A stretch of 64,000 bases of DNA from Desulfonatronospira thiodismutans ASO3-1 (GTDB taxonomy: Bacteria; Desulfobacterota; Desulfovibrionia; Desulfovibrionales; Desulfonatronovibrionaceae), in contig NZ_ACJN02000001.1 of NCBI RefSeq assembly GCF_000174435.1, forward strand, positions 795,658-859,657, in the 5' to 3' direction. The notes below the pieces were generated by a model that ran no database searches, was not told the origin of the DNA, and saw only the letters and a program-made list of their open reading frames with translations. The translations under genes were made by a program, and so were the position numbers. This document shows, piece by piece, positions 26,338-35,136 of this stretch (within the stretch, counting starts at the first letter, position 1; every line of letters begins with the position of its first letter).

Positions 26338-26547
26338 ATGCCCAGAACCATTATATACGGCAAAAGCACATGACCCTTTACCAATAAGGCCCGTGAGGCT
26401 TATAAAGATCACGACTACGTGGATGTTGTGGAAAAACCGGAGGAACTGCAGAAAATGCTGGAACTGTCAGGAGGCAAGCGCAAGGTTCCGGTAATTGTTC
26501 AGGGCGAAAATGTAACCATTGGCCATAACGGCTCCTGAGGCGTGTAG
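26338..26547 (+). CDS. Glutaredoxin-like small protein with two selenocysteines
   Basis: A 69-residue protein whose frame contains two TGA codons before the TAG stop. It starts MPRTIIYGKST-U-PFTNKAR, where the first TGA (26371-26373, residue 12) replaces the first Cys of a glutaredoxin CPxx active site. Conserved glutaredoxin features follow: VPVIVQGENVTIG (cis-Pro strand) and a glycine turn. The second TGA (26536-26538, residue 67) sits in NGS-U-GV at the very C-terminus. This matches what I recall of NCBI 'Uxx-star' glutaredoxin-like selenoproteins. AAGGA lies 7 bp before ATG 26338. A hairpin whose loop starts 19 nt downstream accompanies each TGA. A thiol/selenol redox role is inferred; it follows the GAK cluster. 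Confidence 0.85.
26371..26403 (+). promoter_or_regulatory. Candidate SECIS for Sec12 of the glutaredoxin-like protein
   Basis: ATAAG(G)CC at 26384-26391 pairs with GGCTTAT at 26397-26403 with one bulged G; the loop is CGTGA at 26392-26396. The loop starts 19 nt after the TGA and has G-T at positions 2-3, as in the fdhA element. Confidence 0.7.
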
Positions 26548-26567
26548 TCTACCGGCAGGATGCCGGT
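26536..26567 (+). promoter_or_regulatory. Candidate SECIS for Sec67, in the 3' untranslated region
   Basis: ACCGGC at 26551-26556 and GCCGGT at 26562-26567 form a perfect stem with loop AGGAT. The loop again starts 19 nt after the TGA. It begins just after the TAG stop, so it is free of coding constraint. It could also act as a weak terminator. Confidence 0.62.
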
Positions 26568-26578
26568 TTGCAGGCGCA

Positions 26579-26697
26579 GAGGACAGGGATCAGAGGTCAG
26601 GGGTCAGGGGTCAGAGACTTTAGCGACTTAAGCGACTTTAGCGAAGAGGTCGGAGGGCAGAGGACGTCGCTTAAGTCGCTAACAGAGATCAGAGGTC
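26579..26697. repeat. GTCAGAGG-type degenerate heptad repeat
   Basis: Tandem variants of CAGAGGACAGGGATCAGAGG are followed by an inverted repeat, GACTTTAGCGACTTAAGCGA against TCGCTTAAGTCGCTAA. The array reaches into the 3' end of nadD. The same purine-rich repeat occurs inside three histidine kinase genes at 47206, 59560 and 63760. Confidence 0.7.
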
Positions 26698-27377
26698 TTT
26701 GCAGCCTGTGCTGAACTTTTTTCCCACAAAGTCCGTACCTCCCCGGATGAACCTGCCAGGATGTCTCTGACCCGGAAGGGCACCAGCCAGTCTATGCTTT
26801 TTCCAGCCAGCCATCTGGAGCGGATCATGGATGAACTGATCTCCAGCCTGGGAACGCTGTAAAAACTGATCCTTTTGCCGTTTTCCAACTCCCAGCATTT
26901 CTCATTCTCCTGCTCTACTTTCCAGAATCTGGATGCAAAAACGCCTACCTGGAAGTGCTCGCCCTGCCTGCCTATTACCAGCAGATTGCTCAGACGGGCA
27001 AGTTCCTGTCCACGATGCCACTTGGGCAATGTAAACAGATCCGTATCCCCCAGGATAAAATTGAGTTCATACTCTGGATATTCACTCCTGTATGCTTTCA
27101 GGGTATCCACGGTGTAGGAAGGCCCCGGCCTGTCCTGCTCCAGGGGGTTTACTTCCAGTCCGGCAACACCGTCTATGCTTTCCTGCAGCATGCGCAGCCT
27201 CATAGCAAAGGGAAGTATACCGGCCGGATCCTTGTGCGGAGGAATGTATGCCGGCACCAGTTCCACCCGGTCCAGGCCGGCCTGCTCCAGCATCTCCAGG
27301 CACAGACGCAAATGCCCGATGTGTACAGGATTGAAGCTGCCTCCCAGCAGGCCGATACGTGGAGTTTTATTGCTCAT
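26679..27377 (-). CDS. nadD: Nicotinate-nucleotide adenylyltransferase
   Basis: A 232-residue enzyme making deamido-NAD from nicotinate mononucleotide and ATP. It begins MSNKTPRIGLLGGSFNPVHI; GGSFNPVHIGHLRL is the HxGH nucleotidyltransferase motif. LGDTDLFTLPKWHRGQEL and the C-terminal EISSSMIRSRWLAGKSIDWL (ISSTxIR motif) fit NadD. A start six codons earlier (27395) is possible. The last residues (AQAAKTSDLC) are encoded by the local GTCAGAGG repeat, so the natural C-terminus may have been altered by repeat growth. It is transcribed away from uvrB's downstream region. Confidence 0.92.
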   Translation of the reverse strand: MSNKTPRIGLLGGSFNPVHIGHLRLCLEMLEQAGLDRVELVPAYIPPHKDPAGILPFAMRLRMLQESIDGVAGLEVNPLEQDRPGPSYTVDTLKAYRSEYPEYELNFILGDTDLFTLPKWHRGQELARLSNLLVIGRQGEHFQVGVFASRFWKVEQENEKCWELENGKRISFYSVPRLEISSSMIRSRWLAGKSIDWLVPFRVRDILAGSSGEVRTLWEKSSAQAAKTSDLC

Positions 27378-27430
27378 ACAATCTAATGGGGCCATGCCCG
27401 CGACCTGTTGTCAGTTAGCTGTTATCAGTG

Positions 27431-27748
27431 GCTTACTGCTGAAACCTTGTCATAAAAAACAATAACCACGCTAACCACGCTATGAAGCGTGGCAGGACGC
27501 GTGGCAGGCCTTAGACAGGATTAACTACGCCAAAGACGCGTGGCAGGCATAGATTGCATTAACCATCCAGCACTCACTTTCTTCTGGGATTCATGAGAGC
27601 CGGAAAAAAGTGAGTGCTGGAGTGATAACCTTTTGGCCTGGCTTCCGGCCAGGACAAAGATGATTTTCTCTTCATCAATCTCTTAATCCTGTTAATCCTG
27701 TCAAAAAAGTTCTTTTCTTTATTGGGTTGCGGGCAAAGCCCGCTTTAG
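27431..27748 (-). repeat. Framed nested-palindrome repeat, copy 3 (core type II)
   Basis: Inverted relative to copy 2: the GCGGGCAAAGCCCGC end is at 27730-27744 and the CATAAAAAACAATAACCACG end at about 27451. The frame's CACGC module is expanded into several tandem pieces at 27468-27550 (ACCACGCT, GCGTGGCAGG). The central CCAGCACTCACTTT hairpin is intact. It fills the gap 27378-27826 between nadD and uvrB, along with a short TTAAC-rich tail. No gene is seen. Confidence 0.85.
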
Positions 27749-27826
27749 TTAATTGGGATAATGCAGTTAATTCAGGGTGTTGTTCAGTAACAATTAACAA
27801 TTAACTGATAACTGTTAACTTCCAAG

Positions 27827-29821
27827 CTAAACCATCAAAGCATTTTTCAGGTCCTGAATGCGGTCCCTGACCCGGGCCGCTTCCTCAAATTCCAGGTCCT
27901 GGGCCAGCTTGCGCATTTTGCGCTCCAGACTCTTTATTTCCTTCTCCAGCTTTTGCGGATCAGCACCATACCGGGAAATCTCCTCAGCAGCCAGCCCCAT
28001 CTGTTCAGGTTCAGGCTGGTTGTGCATCTCGTACAGGGTGTTGGGTCCGGCTTTGACAATGCTGGCCGGGACTATGCCGTGCTCCAGGTTGAATTCCTTC
28101 TGCTTGCTTCGCCTGCGCTCGGTCTCGTCCATGGCCCGCCGCATGGAGTCCGTAACCCTGTCCGCGTACATGATCACCCTGGCATCCACATTGCGCGCGG
28201 CCCGGCCGAAGGTCTGGATGAGGGACCTGGTGGAGCGCAGAAAGCCCTCCTTGTCCGCATCCAGGATGGACACCAGTGACACTTCCGGGATGTCCAGGCC
28301 TTCGCGCAGAAGGTTAATCCCCACCAGCACGTAAAACTCCCCTGCCCTGAGGGCCTGGATAATGGCCACCCTCTCCAGGGTATCTATGTCCGAATGCAGG
28401 TACTTGCTCCTGACACCCCGTTCCTGCAGATAGTCCGTAAGATCTTCGGCCATGCGCTTGGTCAGGGTGGTCACCAGCACCCTCTGGTCGTTTTCCTGCC
28501 GCTGCAGGCATTCATTGAGAAGATCATCCATCTGGCCATGGGTGGGACGCACCTCGATTTCGGGGTCCACCAGACCGGTGGGCCGGATGATCTGCTCCGC
28601 CAGAACCCCCTGAGATTTATCCATTTCCCAGGGGCCGGGAGTTGCGGATACGTACACTGTCTGTCCCATCCTCTCCTGGAACTCATCAAAACTCAAGGGC
28701 CGGTTGTCCAGGGCCGAAGGCAGCCTGAACCCGAAATCCACCAGGGTCTTCTTCCTGGACAGGTCTCCGTTGTACATGCCTCCGACCTGGGGAATGGTAA
28801 TATGGGACTCATCAATGAACAAAAGGTAGTCATCCGGAAAATAATCCAGAAGGCAGGCCGGGGGCTGACCCTGCCTGCGTCCGTCCAGATGCCTGGAATA
28901 GTTTTCAATACCGTTGCAGTAGCCCATCTCCTGGATCATCTCCAGGTCCAGCTGGGTCCTCTGCTCCAGTCTCTGGGCCTCCACCAGCATGTTCTGCTCC
29001 TGAAACCAGTTCAGCCTGTGCCGCAGTTCATCCCGGATGTCGTTCATGGCCCGCTGCAGGTTGTCCTGGTCGGATACGTAGTGGCTGCCCGGATAAATAA
29101 CCGTTTTCTTGAGCCTGGATTTTATCTCCCCGGTTAATGGATCGGTCTCAAACAGGGATTCCACGGTATCTCCGAAAAACTCAATTCGCAGGGCCTGTTC
29201 CATGCGATAGGCCGGGATTATTTCCAGGACGTCTCCGCGCACCCGGAAAGTACCCCGGTGAAAGTCGTAGTCGTTGCGCTCGTACTGCACCTCCACCAGC
29301 CTGGCCATGAGCTCGTCCATGTCCATGGTCTGCCCTTCTTCTAAGGGAATGATCATCTTGGAGTAGTATTCCGGAGAACCCAGGCCGTATATGCAGGACA
29401 CCGAGGCTACAATGAGCACGTCCCTGCGGGTGAGCAGGGCATGGGTGGCGGCGTGCCTCAATTTGTCTATGTCGTCATTTATGGAGGAATCTTTTTCAAT
29501 GTAGGTGTCGGTGCGGGGCAGATAGGCCTCGGGCTGGTAATAGTCATAGTAGCTGACAAAATACTCCACTGCGTTTTCCGGGAAAAGCAGCCGGAATTCG
29601 TTGTAGAGCTGGGCCGCCAGGGTCTTGTTGGGGGCCATGACCAGGGCCGGACGGTTGCTCCTGGCAATGACATTGGCCATGGTAAAGGTCTTGCCTGAAC
29701 CGGTCACGCCCAGAAGTACCTGGTGATCCAGGCCCTGATCCAGGTTCTGCACCAGATGTTCAATGGCCTCAACCTGGTCACCCTGGGGAGTATATTCAGA
29801 TACGAGATTAAATGCTGTCAT
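27827..29821 (-). CDS. uvrB: Excinuclease ABC subunit B
   Basis: A 664-residue UvrB, full length. It verifies DNA damage in nucleotide excision repair. Walker A is [13 protein letters not shown] near residue 39, the beta-hairpin that clamps one strand is [20 protein letters not shown] near 92, and [17 protein letters not shown] is the DEAD-type motif near 338. Helicase motifs IV-VI follow ([26 protein letters not shown]), and the C-terminal UVR domain ([17 protein letters not shown]) binds UvrC. No uvrA or uvrC is close. Framed repeats sit on both sides. Confidence 0.97.
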   Translation of the reverse strand: MTAFNLVSEYTPQGDQVEAIEHLVQNLDQGLDHQVLLGVTGSGKTFTMANVIARSNRPALVMAPNKTLAAQLYNEFRLLFPENAVEYFVSYYDYYQPEAYLPRTDTYIEKDSSINDDIDKLRHAATHALLTRRDVLIVASVSCIYGLGSPEYYSKMIIPLEEGQTMDMDELMARLVEVQYERNDYDFHRGTFRVRGDVLEIIPAYRMEQALRIEFFGDTVESLFETDPLTGEIKSRLKKTVIYPGSHYVSDQDNLQRAMNDIRDELRHRLNWFQEQNMLVEAQRLEQRTQLDLEMIQEMGYCNGIENYSRHLDGRRQGQPPACLLDYFPDDYLLFIDESHITIPQVGGMYNGDLSRKKTLVDFGFRLPSALDNRPLSFDEFQERMGQTVYVSATPGPWEMDKSQGVLAEQIIRPTGLVDPEIEVRPTHGQMDDLLNECLQRQENDQRVLVTTLTKRMAEDLTDYLQERGVRSKYLHSDIDTLERVAIIQALRAGEFYVLVGINLLREGLDIPEVSLVSILDADKEGFLRSTRSLIQTFGRAARNVDARVIMYADRVTDSMRRAMDETERRRSKQKEFNLEHGIVPASIVKAGPNTLYEMHNQPEPEQMGLAAEEISRYGADPQKLEKEIKSLERKMRKLAQDLEFEEAARVRDRIQDLKNALMV

Positions 29822-29835
29822 GTGTTAAATGTAGT

Positions 29836-30123
29836 GGCTTACTCCTCAGACCCTGCCACAAAAAACAAGAAACTTAGACAGGATTAACAGGATTGACAGG
29901 ATAAGCAATCAGCGGCCGGAAGCCGCAGATTGCATTAGCCATCCAGCACTCACTTTCTTCTGGGATTCATGAGAGCCGGAAAAAAGTGAGTGCTGGAGTG
30001 ATAACCTTTTGGCCTGGCTTCCGGCCAGGACAAAATGATTCTTTTCTTTATCCATCTCTTAATCCTGTTAATCCTGTCAAATAGCTCTTTTCTTTATTGG
30101 GTTGCGGGCATGGCCCGCTTTAG
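29836..30123 (-). repeat. Framed nested-palindrome repeat, copy 4 (core type II)
   Basis: Same orientation and core as copy 3, but without the expanded CACGC module. The GCGGGCATGGCCCGC end (30104-30118) stops 2 bp short of the TAA of the NUDIX gene, so it may form the 3' end of that transcript. Fills the whole gap between uvrB and the NUDIX gene. Confidence 0.85.
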
Positions 30124-30124
30124 T

Positions 30125-31234
30125 TTACCGCTTACCCATCCACTGCCTGTACAGCCTGAATTCGTCTTCAAAGTTGTCACTCAGAGTCCCATTACCCAGA
30201 TTTTCTTCAATCTCTTCTGTTTTCCAGAATTTCACAGCGTCAATTTCTTCCGGGTTGAATTCCACCTGTCCATCATACCGGCAGGTATAAGTATAGACCA
30301 GTTCAGACTCAAAGTCATTGGAATGGATATACTTGTAGGCAAACTGCACATCCCTGGGCCGGATCCCCAGTTCTTCCTGCATTTCCCGGTACATGGCCGT
30401 CTCAATGGACTCACCGCAATCCACGTGTCCGCCCACTGAGGTATCCCACCGACCCGGGGCCACCCTCTTATTCAGAGAACGCTTCTGCAGAAGAAGCCTG
30501 TCCTGGTCATCAAAGACCAGTACATGCACCACCCTGTGCAGCAGACTGTTGTTTCCGTGCACGCGTTTCCTGGGTGCCGCCCCCAGCACGCATCCCTCCC
30601 GGTCAACCACTTCCAGTATTTCCTGTTCCTGTACCAGGTAATGGCAGATGGCCCGGGCGGCATCTCCATAACCCTGATGCTCAGGTATATGCTGTGCATG
30701 GGAATCCTCTGCCGCAGGCAGATCAATACGCAGGTCCGCCTGGTGCAGGTATTTTCCGAGCATATCAGCATATTCTTTTAAAAACGGCTCATTGGAAAAT
30801 AAGCCTTTATAAACTTCAGTCCAGAAATAATCCTCCACAAGGACAGAGGCAATCCCGGCCTTGCCGGCTGCAGCTATGGCCAGGGGCGAAGTATCGCTTA
30901 TAGCCAGGCAGCATCCAGCCTCTGAAAGCAGCTGTGAATATTCCCCTACCTGCTCCTGCCCGAAGGACAGGCACCTCTGCAGAAACTCTGCTTTTTCTTC
31001 CGGATTATCCTGCCGCGGTCGGTCATGCACAAGCGCCGTCCCGGGATATCGGTTGTGACAGGCATGCGCAGCCTGGAGATGATTTTTCAAGACATCTTCC
31101 CGGACTCCTGAAAAAACCTCGAAATGCACAAAGGGCCATTGCGCATGGATGGAGTTCATAAGGCAGGCCGCCCGCCTGACATGCCCGGGGTCCTGCACTG
31201 GTAAAAAATACGCCAGAGAAAGTTTGTGCTGCAT
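30125..31234 (-). CDS. NUDIX hydrolase fused to a glycosyltransferase-like N-terminal domain
   Basis: A 369-residue protein. The last 165 residues are a NUDIX domain: the box GGHVDCGESIETAMYREMQE then ELGI matches G-x5-E-x7-REUxEExGU exactly, so Mg2+-dependent cleavage of a nucleoside-diphosphate derivative is expected; the flanks (EVVDREGCVLGAAPRKRVHG, DTSVGGHVD) resemble IPP-isomerase/YfcD-type members. Residues 1-190 (LSLAYFLPVQDPGHVRRAAC, CCLAISDTSPLAIAAAGKAG) look like the acceptor half of a GT-B glycosyltransferase, but this is tentative. ATG 31234 overlaps the xseA stop (TGATG) and has a GGAGGAG ribosome site, so it is the third gene of proS-xseA-nudix. Confidence 0.78.
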   Translation of the reverse strand: MQHKLSLAYFLPVQDPGHVRRAACLMNSIHAQWPFVHFEVFSGVREDVLKNHLQAAHACHNRYPGTALVHDRPRQDNPEEKAEFLQRCLSFGQEQVGEYSQLLSEAGCCLAISDTSPLAIAAAGKAGIASVLVEDYFWTEVYKGLFSNEPFLKEYADMLGKYLHQADLRIDLPAAEDSHAQHIPEHQGYGDAARAICHYLVQEQEILEVVDREGCVLGAAPRKRVHGNNSLLHRVVHVLVFDDQDRLLLQKRSLNKRVAPGRWDTSVGGHVDCGESIETAMYREMQEELGIRPRDVQFAYKYIHSNDFESELVYTYTCRYDGQVEFNPEEIDAVKFWKTEEIEENLGNGTLSDNFEDEFRLYRQWMGKR

Positions 31235-32580
31235 CAATCTCCTCCCACCCGGCTCTTAATCTGTCCATCAATCACTGTAATCTCCAGAACGTCGCCGGGG
31301 CTTACGTCATGTACGCTGCGCAGGAATTTCCCGCTTTTGGCCACAGTAACCAGGCTGTAACCCCGCCTGATGGGTGCGTAAGGATCCAGGGACTCCAGCT
31401 TTTCCGCAGCAAAGGACACTTTATTCTCCCTGTCTTCCAGGAAATTAACCGCCCGGGCCTTCAGTGTCTGTTGCAGATAATCCAGCTGCTGATGCCTGAC
31501 TTCCCAGTAGTCCGGGCTGAATTTACCCCGGAGCCTGGATTCAAGCTCCTGGACCATACGCATGTACATATCCAGAAAATTCCCGCCCTCCCTCTTCAAA
31601 GCCTGCTCCAGGGAGTCAAGCTGTTCTTCCCTGCGCTGCATCTGCCTGGCCGGGCTGAGCCACCCCAGTCCCCTGGACATATTCTGCAGCTGTTCTTCCC
31701 TGGTCTTTAAAAATCTCTTATAGGCCTGCACCAGGAGCATCTCCTGCTCATCCAGCCGCACCCAGAGATCCTTTCTCTGAAGCCACAGATGCTGGGGAAC
31801 ATGGCTGGGAGTGGCCGCCCGCAGATCAGCGGCCAGGTCAGCAATGGTGGTATCCACCTCGTGTCCCACCCCGGTGATGACTGGAATATGCGAACCGGCT
31901 ATGGCCCGGGCCACCTCTTCACTGTTGAAGGCCCACAGATCCTCCAGGGAACCGCCCCCGCGCATGAGCACCAGGACCTGCACTCTGTCCTCCCGGCAGG
32001 CCCGGTTTATCGCCCGGACAATATCCGCCGGGGCCTTGTCCCCCTGTACCAGGCTGGGATAGACAATTATCTCTGAGCCATGCCCCATATCATCGGCCAC
32101 ACGCATGAAGTCCTGCAGGGCAGCGCCCGTAGGGGCGGTAATTATGCCCACCCGCTCCGGGTTGAAGGGAATCTTCATCTTGCGCTCCGCTTCAAAGAGC
32201 CCTTCCTGCTGCAGCCTGGCCTTGAGGGCCTCAAAGGCCAGAAACAGATCCCCCAGGCCCTGCTCCTGGACCAGTTCGGCGATGAGCTGGTAGGTGCCCC
32301 TGGGGGGATATACGCCTATACGCCCGGCACAGATGACTTCCTGACCGTTGTCCAGGCTTGCCGCAGGATCACTGTTCTGCTTGCGGCTGGCGGCCTGGGT
32401 GTTTTTGAACCACACCACCTGCAGGGCGGCCTGCTCATCCTTGAGGGTGAAATAGATATGACCGGAACCCGGACGGCTGACATTGGTGGCCTGCCCCCGC
32501 ACCCAGACAAAGGGGAAGTGCATCTCCACCACTTCGCGGATGGCTGCGGTAAGCTCGGATACATTGAATATATGAGCCAT
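31234..32580 (-). CDS. xseA: Exodeoxyribonuclease VII large subunit
   Basis: A 448-residue XseA that with XseB degrades single-stranded DNA from both ends. The N-terminal OB fold is FVWVRGQATNVSRPGSGHIY, followed by the catalytic core (GIITAPTGAALQDFMRVADD, LVLMRGGGSLEDLWAFNSEE, SHIPVITGVGHEVDTTIAD) and a long coiled coil. The C-terminus has the strand GYSLVTVAKSGKFLRSVHDV. The ATG at 32580 (MAHIFNVSELT) is preferred; the frame also opens at 32586. No xseB is seen in the window. Sits 9 bp after proS and overlaps the NUDIX gene. Confidence 0.95.
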   Translation of the reverse strand: MAHIFNVSELTAAIREVVEMHFPFVWVRGQATNVSRPGSGHIYFTLKDEQAALQVVWFKNTQAASRKQNSDPAASLDNGQEVICAGRIGVYPPRGTYQLIAELVQEQGLGDLFLAFEALKARLQQEGLFEAERKMKIPFNPERVGIITAPTGAALQDFMRVADDMGHGSEIIVYPSLVQGDKAPADIVRAINRACREDRVQVLVLMRGGGSLEDLWAFNSEEVARAIAGSHIPVITGVGHEVDTTIADLAADLRAATPSHVPQHLWLQRKDLWVRLDEQEMLLVQAYKRFLKTREEQLQNMSRGLGWLSPARQMQRREEQLDSLEQALKREGGNFLDMYMRMVQELESRLRGKFSPDYWEVRHQQLDYLQQTLKARAVNFLEDRENKVSFAAEKLESLDPYAPIRRGYSLVTVAKSGKFLRSVHDVSPGDVLEITVIDGQIKSRVGGD

Positions 32581-32589
32581 GCACAAACG

Positions 32590-34323
32590 CTACCCGGCAT
32601 CAAGCCCGAAATGCTCTCTGACCTTGCGGCGCACCTCCTGAAAATGCCGCCCGAAGTCCTCCAGAGGCAGTTCATGCCTGTGGCCGGAATGGCGCTCCTT
32701 GACCTCCAGCACCCCGTTCTTGATGCCCTTGGCTCCCACAATCACCTGCAGGGGAGAGCCCACCAGGTCGCAGTCCTTGAACTTGAATCCCGGACGTTCG
32801 TCTCGGTCATCCAGGAGAACATCCACGTTCTGGCTGCAAAGCTCATTATACAGGGACTCGGAGTGGTTACGGACCATTTCATCCTTGGGATTCAGGGCGA
32901 TAATGGTCACCTCGAAGGGCGCAATGGCCGGGGTGAATATGATGCCGTTTTCATCATGATTCTGCTCGATGCAGGCCGCCAGAACCCGGCCTACGCCTAT
33001 GCCGTAGCAACCCATGATCAAGGGTTTTTCAGCACCATGCTCGTCAAGGTAGGCAGCATTCATGGACTGGCTGTACTTGGCACCCAGCATGAAAATATGT
33101 CCCACCTCAATGCCCTTGGTCATGCGGATGCCGCCCTGACACCTGGGGCAGGGATCTTCCCGGGTGATGCTTCGCAGGTCGTGATAAGCATTTACCTGGG
33201 CATCACGCCGCAGATCCACGTGCCTGAGATGGGCATCATCTGCATTGGCCCCGGTTATCCAGTCGGTTTCCAGGCGAAGCTCCAGGTCGGCCACGATTTT
33301 ATCCACCTTGAGGCCCACAGGTCCGGCAAAACCCATGCCTGCTCCGGTCCACTTTTCCACCTGCTCTTGGCCGGCCAGCTGCAGATGCTTAGCCCCGAGG
33401 AGATTTCCGAGCTTGACTTCGTTTAGCTCGCGATCGCCGCGCACCAGGGCCGCAACCGCCATGCCGTCGGCATCATACAAAAGGGTCTTGAGCACCTTCC
33501 TTTCCGGTACATTCAAATACTCTGCCACCTGGGGAACGGTATGCATGCCCGGGGTCATCACCTTTTCCGGGGGAAGGGAGCATTCCGGACAGTCCTCACT
33601 GGCGCATGTGACCTCGGCCTTTTCCAGGTTGGCCGCAAAATCGCAGTGGGTACAGGTGGCTATAACGTCTTCCCCGGTATCCGCCAGGACCATGAATTCC
33701 TGGGAAACACTGCCTCCTATGGCCCCGCTGTCAGCTTCCACTCCCCTGAACTGCAGACCCAGCTTCTCAAATATGCTCACGTATGCCTGACGCATCCATT
33801 CGTAGCTCTGGGCGGCCCCGGCCTCGTCCTTGTCAAAGGAATAAGCATCCTTCATTATGAATTCGCGTCCACGCATGAGCCCGAACCTGGGGCGGATCTC
33901 ATCCCTGAACTTGGTCTGAATCTGGTACAGGTTCAGTGGAAGCTGGCGGTAGGAACTCACTTCCCTGCGTATCAGGTCGGTAATGACCTCTTCGTGGGTG
34001 GGACCGATGCAGTAGTCCCGGTCATGGCGGTCGCGGAAGCGCAAAAGCTCCTTGCCGTAGGCCTCCCAGCGCCCGGTTTCCTTCCACAGATCCCCGGGCT
34101 GCACCGCCGGCATGAGCAGCTCAATGGCGTAAAAACGGTTCATTTCCCCGCGTATCACCTCGGATATCTTTTGCAGCGCCCTCCATCCAGCAGGCAGATA
34201 AGTGTAGATACCTGCTGTAAGTTTGCGGATCATACCGGCCCTGAGCATCAGCTTATGGCTCACCACCTCGGCTTCAGCCGGTTCCTCCTTCAATGTGGGC
34301 ATGAAATACCTGCTCCAGCGCAT
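32590..34323 (-). CDS. proS: Prolyl-tRNA synthetase, bacterial type with editing domain
   Basis: A 577-residue class II synthetase. Motif 2 and 3 regions are clear ([20 protein letters not shown] near residue 138; [20 protein letters not shown] near 445), and a YbaK-like insertion between them (residues 225-385, [20 protein letters not shown]) hydrolyses mischarged Ala-tRNA(Pro). The C-terminal anticodon-binding domain follows ([20 protein letters not shown]). It begins [13 protein letters not shown], typical for the family. First gene of the minus-strand block proS-xseA-nudix; its promoter should lie in 34324-34450. Confidence 0.97.
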   Translation of the reverse strand: MRWSRYFMPTLKEEPAEAEVVSHKLMLRAGMIRKLTAGIYTYLPAGWRALQKISEVIRGEMNRFYAIELLMPAVQPGDLWKETGRWEAYGKELLRFRDRHDRDYCIGPTHEEVITDLIRREVSSYRQLPLNLYQIQTKFRDEIRPRFGLMRGREFIMKDAYSFDKDEAGAAQSYEWMRQAYVSIFEKLGLQFRGVEADSGAIGGSVSQEFMVLADTGEDVIATCTHCDFAANLEKAEVTCASEDCPECSLPPEKVMTPGMHTVPQVAEYLNVPERKVLKTLLYDADGMAVAALVRGDRELNEVKLGNLLGAKHLQLAGQEQVEKWTGAGMGFAGPVGLKVDKIVADLELRLETDWITGANADDAHLRHVDLRRDAQVNAYHDLRSITREDPCPRCQGGIRMTKGIEVGHIFMLGAKYSQSMNAAYLDEHGAEKPLIMGCYGIGVGRVLAACIEQNHDENGIIFTPAIAPFEVTIIALNPKDEMVRNHSESLYNELCSQNVDVLLDDRDERPGFKFKDCDLVGSPLQVIVGAKGIKNGVLEVKERHSGHRHELPLEDFGRHFQEVRRKVREHFGLDAG

Positions 34324-34549
34324 GTAAAACTCCTGTTGCTGTATAAATTGTATTTTCGGAAAAATAGCAAAGCTCCCAACCCTTGGAACCAGGAAACCTT
34401 ACTTGTGATCACCTCAGGAAATCAAGAAAAAACCAGGGGGATTTTTGCGCCTGACAAGTGCAGTTCAGGCACGATAACTTCCTGAATCCCCCCCTGATGG
34501 GTTACGCGGGGACTGTCCCCTGGCCTTTGAAAACTTTTCAGAAAATATA

Positions 34550-34578
34550 TTGACAGTAAAAAAATAGTAATTATTATT
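34550..34578 (+). promoter_or_regulatory. Candidate sigma-70 promoter of the Nif11-type gene
   Basis: TTGACA at 34550-34555, 17-bp spacer, ATTATT at 34573-34578. The surrounding DNA is AT-rich. The gene's ATG is 80 bp downstream with AAGGAG at its ribosome site. The rest of 34324-34658 has a GGGGACTGTCCCC palindrome at 34508-34520 next to a CCTGATGGGTTAC fragment resembling an IS66-like MITE end; no gene. Confidence 0.6.
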
Positions 34579-34658
34579 GTGTGCAAGTAAGGATTTAATC
34601 AGGTTTTTATCAACTGCCTCTGCCTGATGGGGCGCACAACCATTTAAGGAGACTTGAT

Positions 34659-34892
34659 ATGTCTATCGATTCCGCCAGAGAGTTTGTTAACAGGGTATGC
34701 TCCGACAACGATTTTGCAAAGAATCTTTCCGACTACAAGGATGTTGAAGAGTTCTGCAATTCCCCCAAGGCTAAGGATGCGGGATTTTCTTTTTCAACAG
34801 ATGACCTCAATGTTGTTAAAAGAGAATTGACTGAAGAACAGAAAGCCAACCTGCGCTGCCAGGATGAAAACTGCAACTGGCTGGGCGGCTGA
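34659..34892 (+). CDS. Nif11-type small protein, possible RiPP precursor or leader
   Basis: A 77-residue acidic protein. The N-terminal two thirds (SIDSAREFVNRVCSDNDFAK, then FSFSTDDLNVVKRELTEEQK) follow the Nif11 pattern, in which residues of a short helix pair are followed by a GxxFtxeEl segment; Nif11 domains serve as leader peptides of modified peptides. The tail is CQDENCNWLGG: two Cys and a terminal Gly-Gly, where a cleavage site would normally precede a core peptide. Here the chain stops at GG, so either the core is missing or the product is the Cys-bearing tail. It has its own promoter and a strong terminator, and no modifying enzyme is recognisable next to it. Confidence 0.72.
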   Translation: MSIDSAREFVNRVCSDNDFAKNLSDYKDVEEFCNSPKAKDAGFSFSTDDLNVVKRELTEEQKANLRCQDENCNWLGG

Positions 34893-34978
34893 TCCGTAAA
34901 ATACAGAAATTTTCAGTAGATCACCTGCTTAATCCAGTTATCTGTCTGAAACCATCATTTGATACCCTTGATGATTTG

Positions 34979-35015
34979 GCCACCGGGAAGATACCTCTTG
35001 CCGGTGGCTTTTTTA
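34979..35015 (+). terminator. Intrinsic terminator of the Nif11-type gene
   Basis: GCCACCGG at 34979-34986 and CCGGTGGC at 35001-35008 form an 8-bp GC-rich stem, followed directly by TTTTTTATT. This is the clearest intrinsic terminator in the window. Confidence 0.9.
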
Positions 35016-35136
35016 TTCATGGCTGCAAAACGTTCCTGAATAAGCAGCAAAGTGAACTCTGACAGCATGGCTTATCAATGGTTATCCTGCCAAGAGATTC
35101 CTTGGCAAAAAAGACTGTCCTGGTTATTCTCCAGGT

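Noticed and set aside
26371-26373. Glutaredoxin-like gene as a decayed fragment
   Set aside because: The frame is otherwise open, both TGA codons sit at redox positions and each has a SECIS-like hairpin 19 nt to the loop.
23213-30123. CRISPR array, because the same palindromic units recur
   Set aside because: Copies are several hundred bp each, kilobases apart and in both orientations, with no short regular repeat-spacer pattern and no cas genes.
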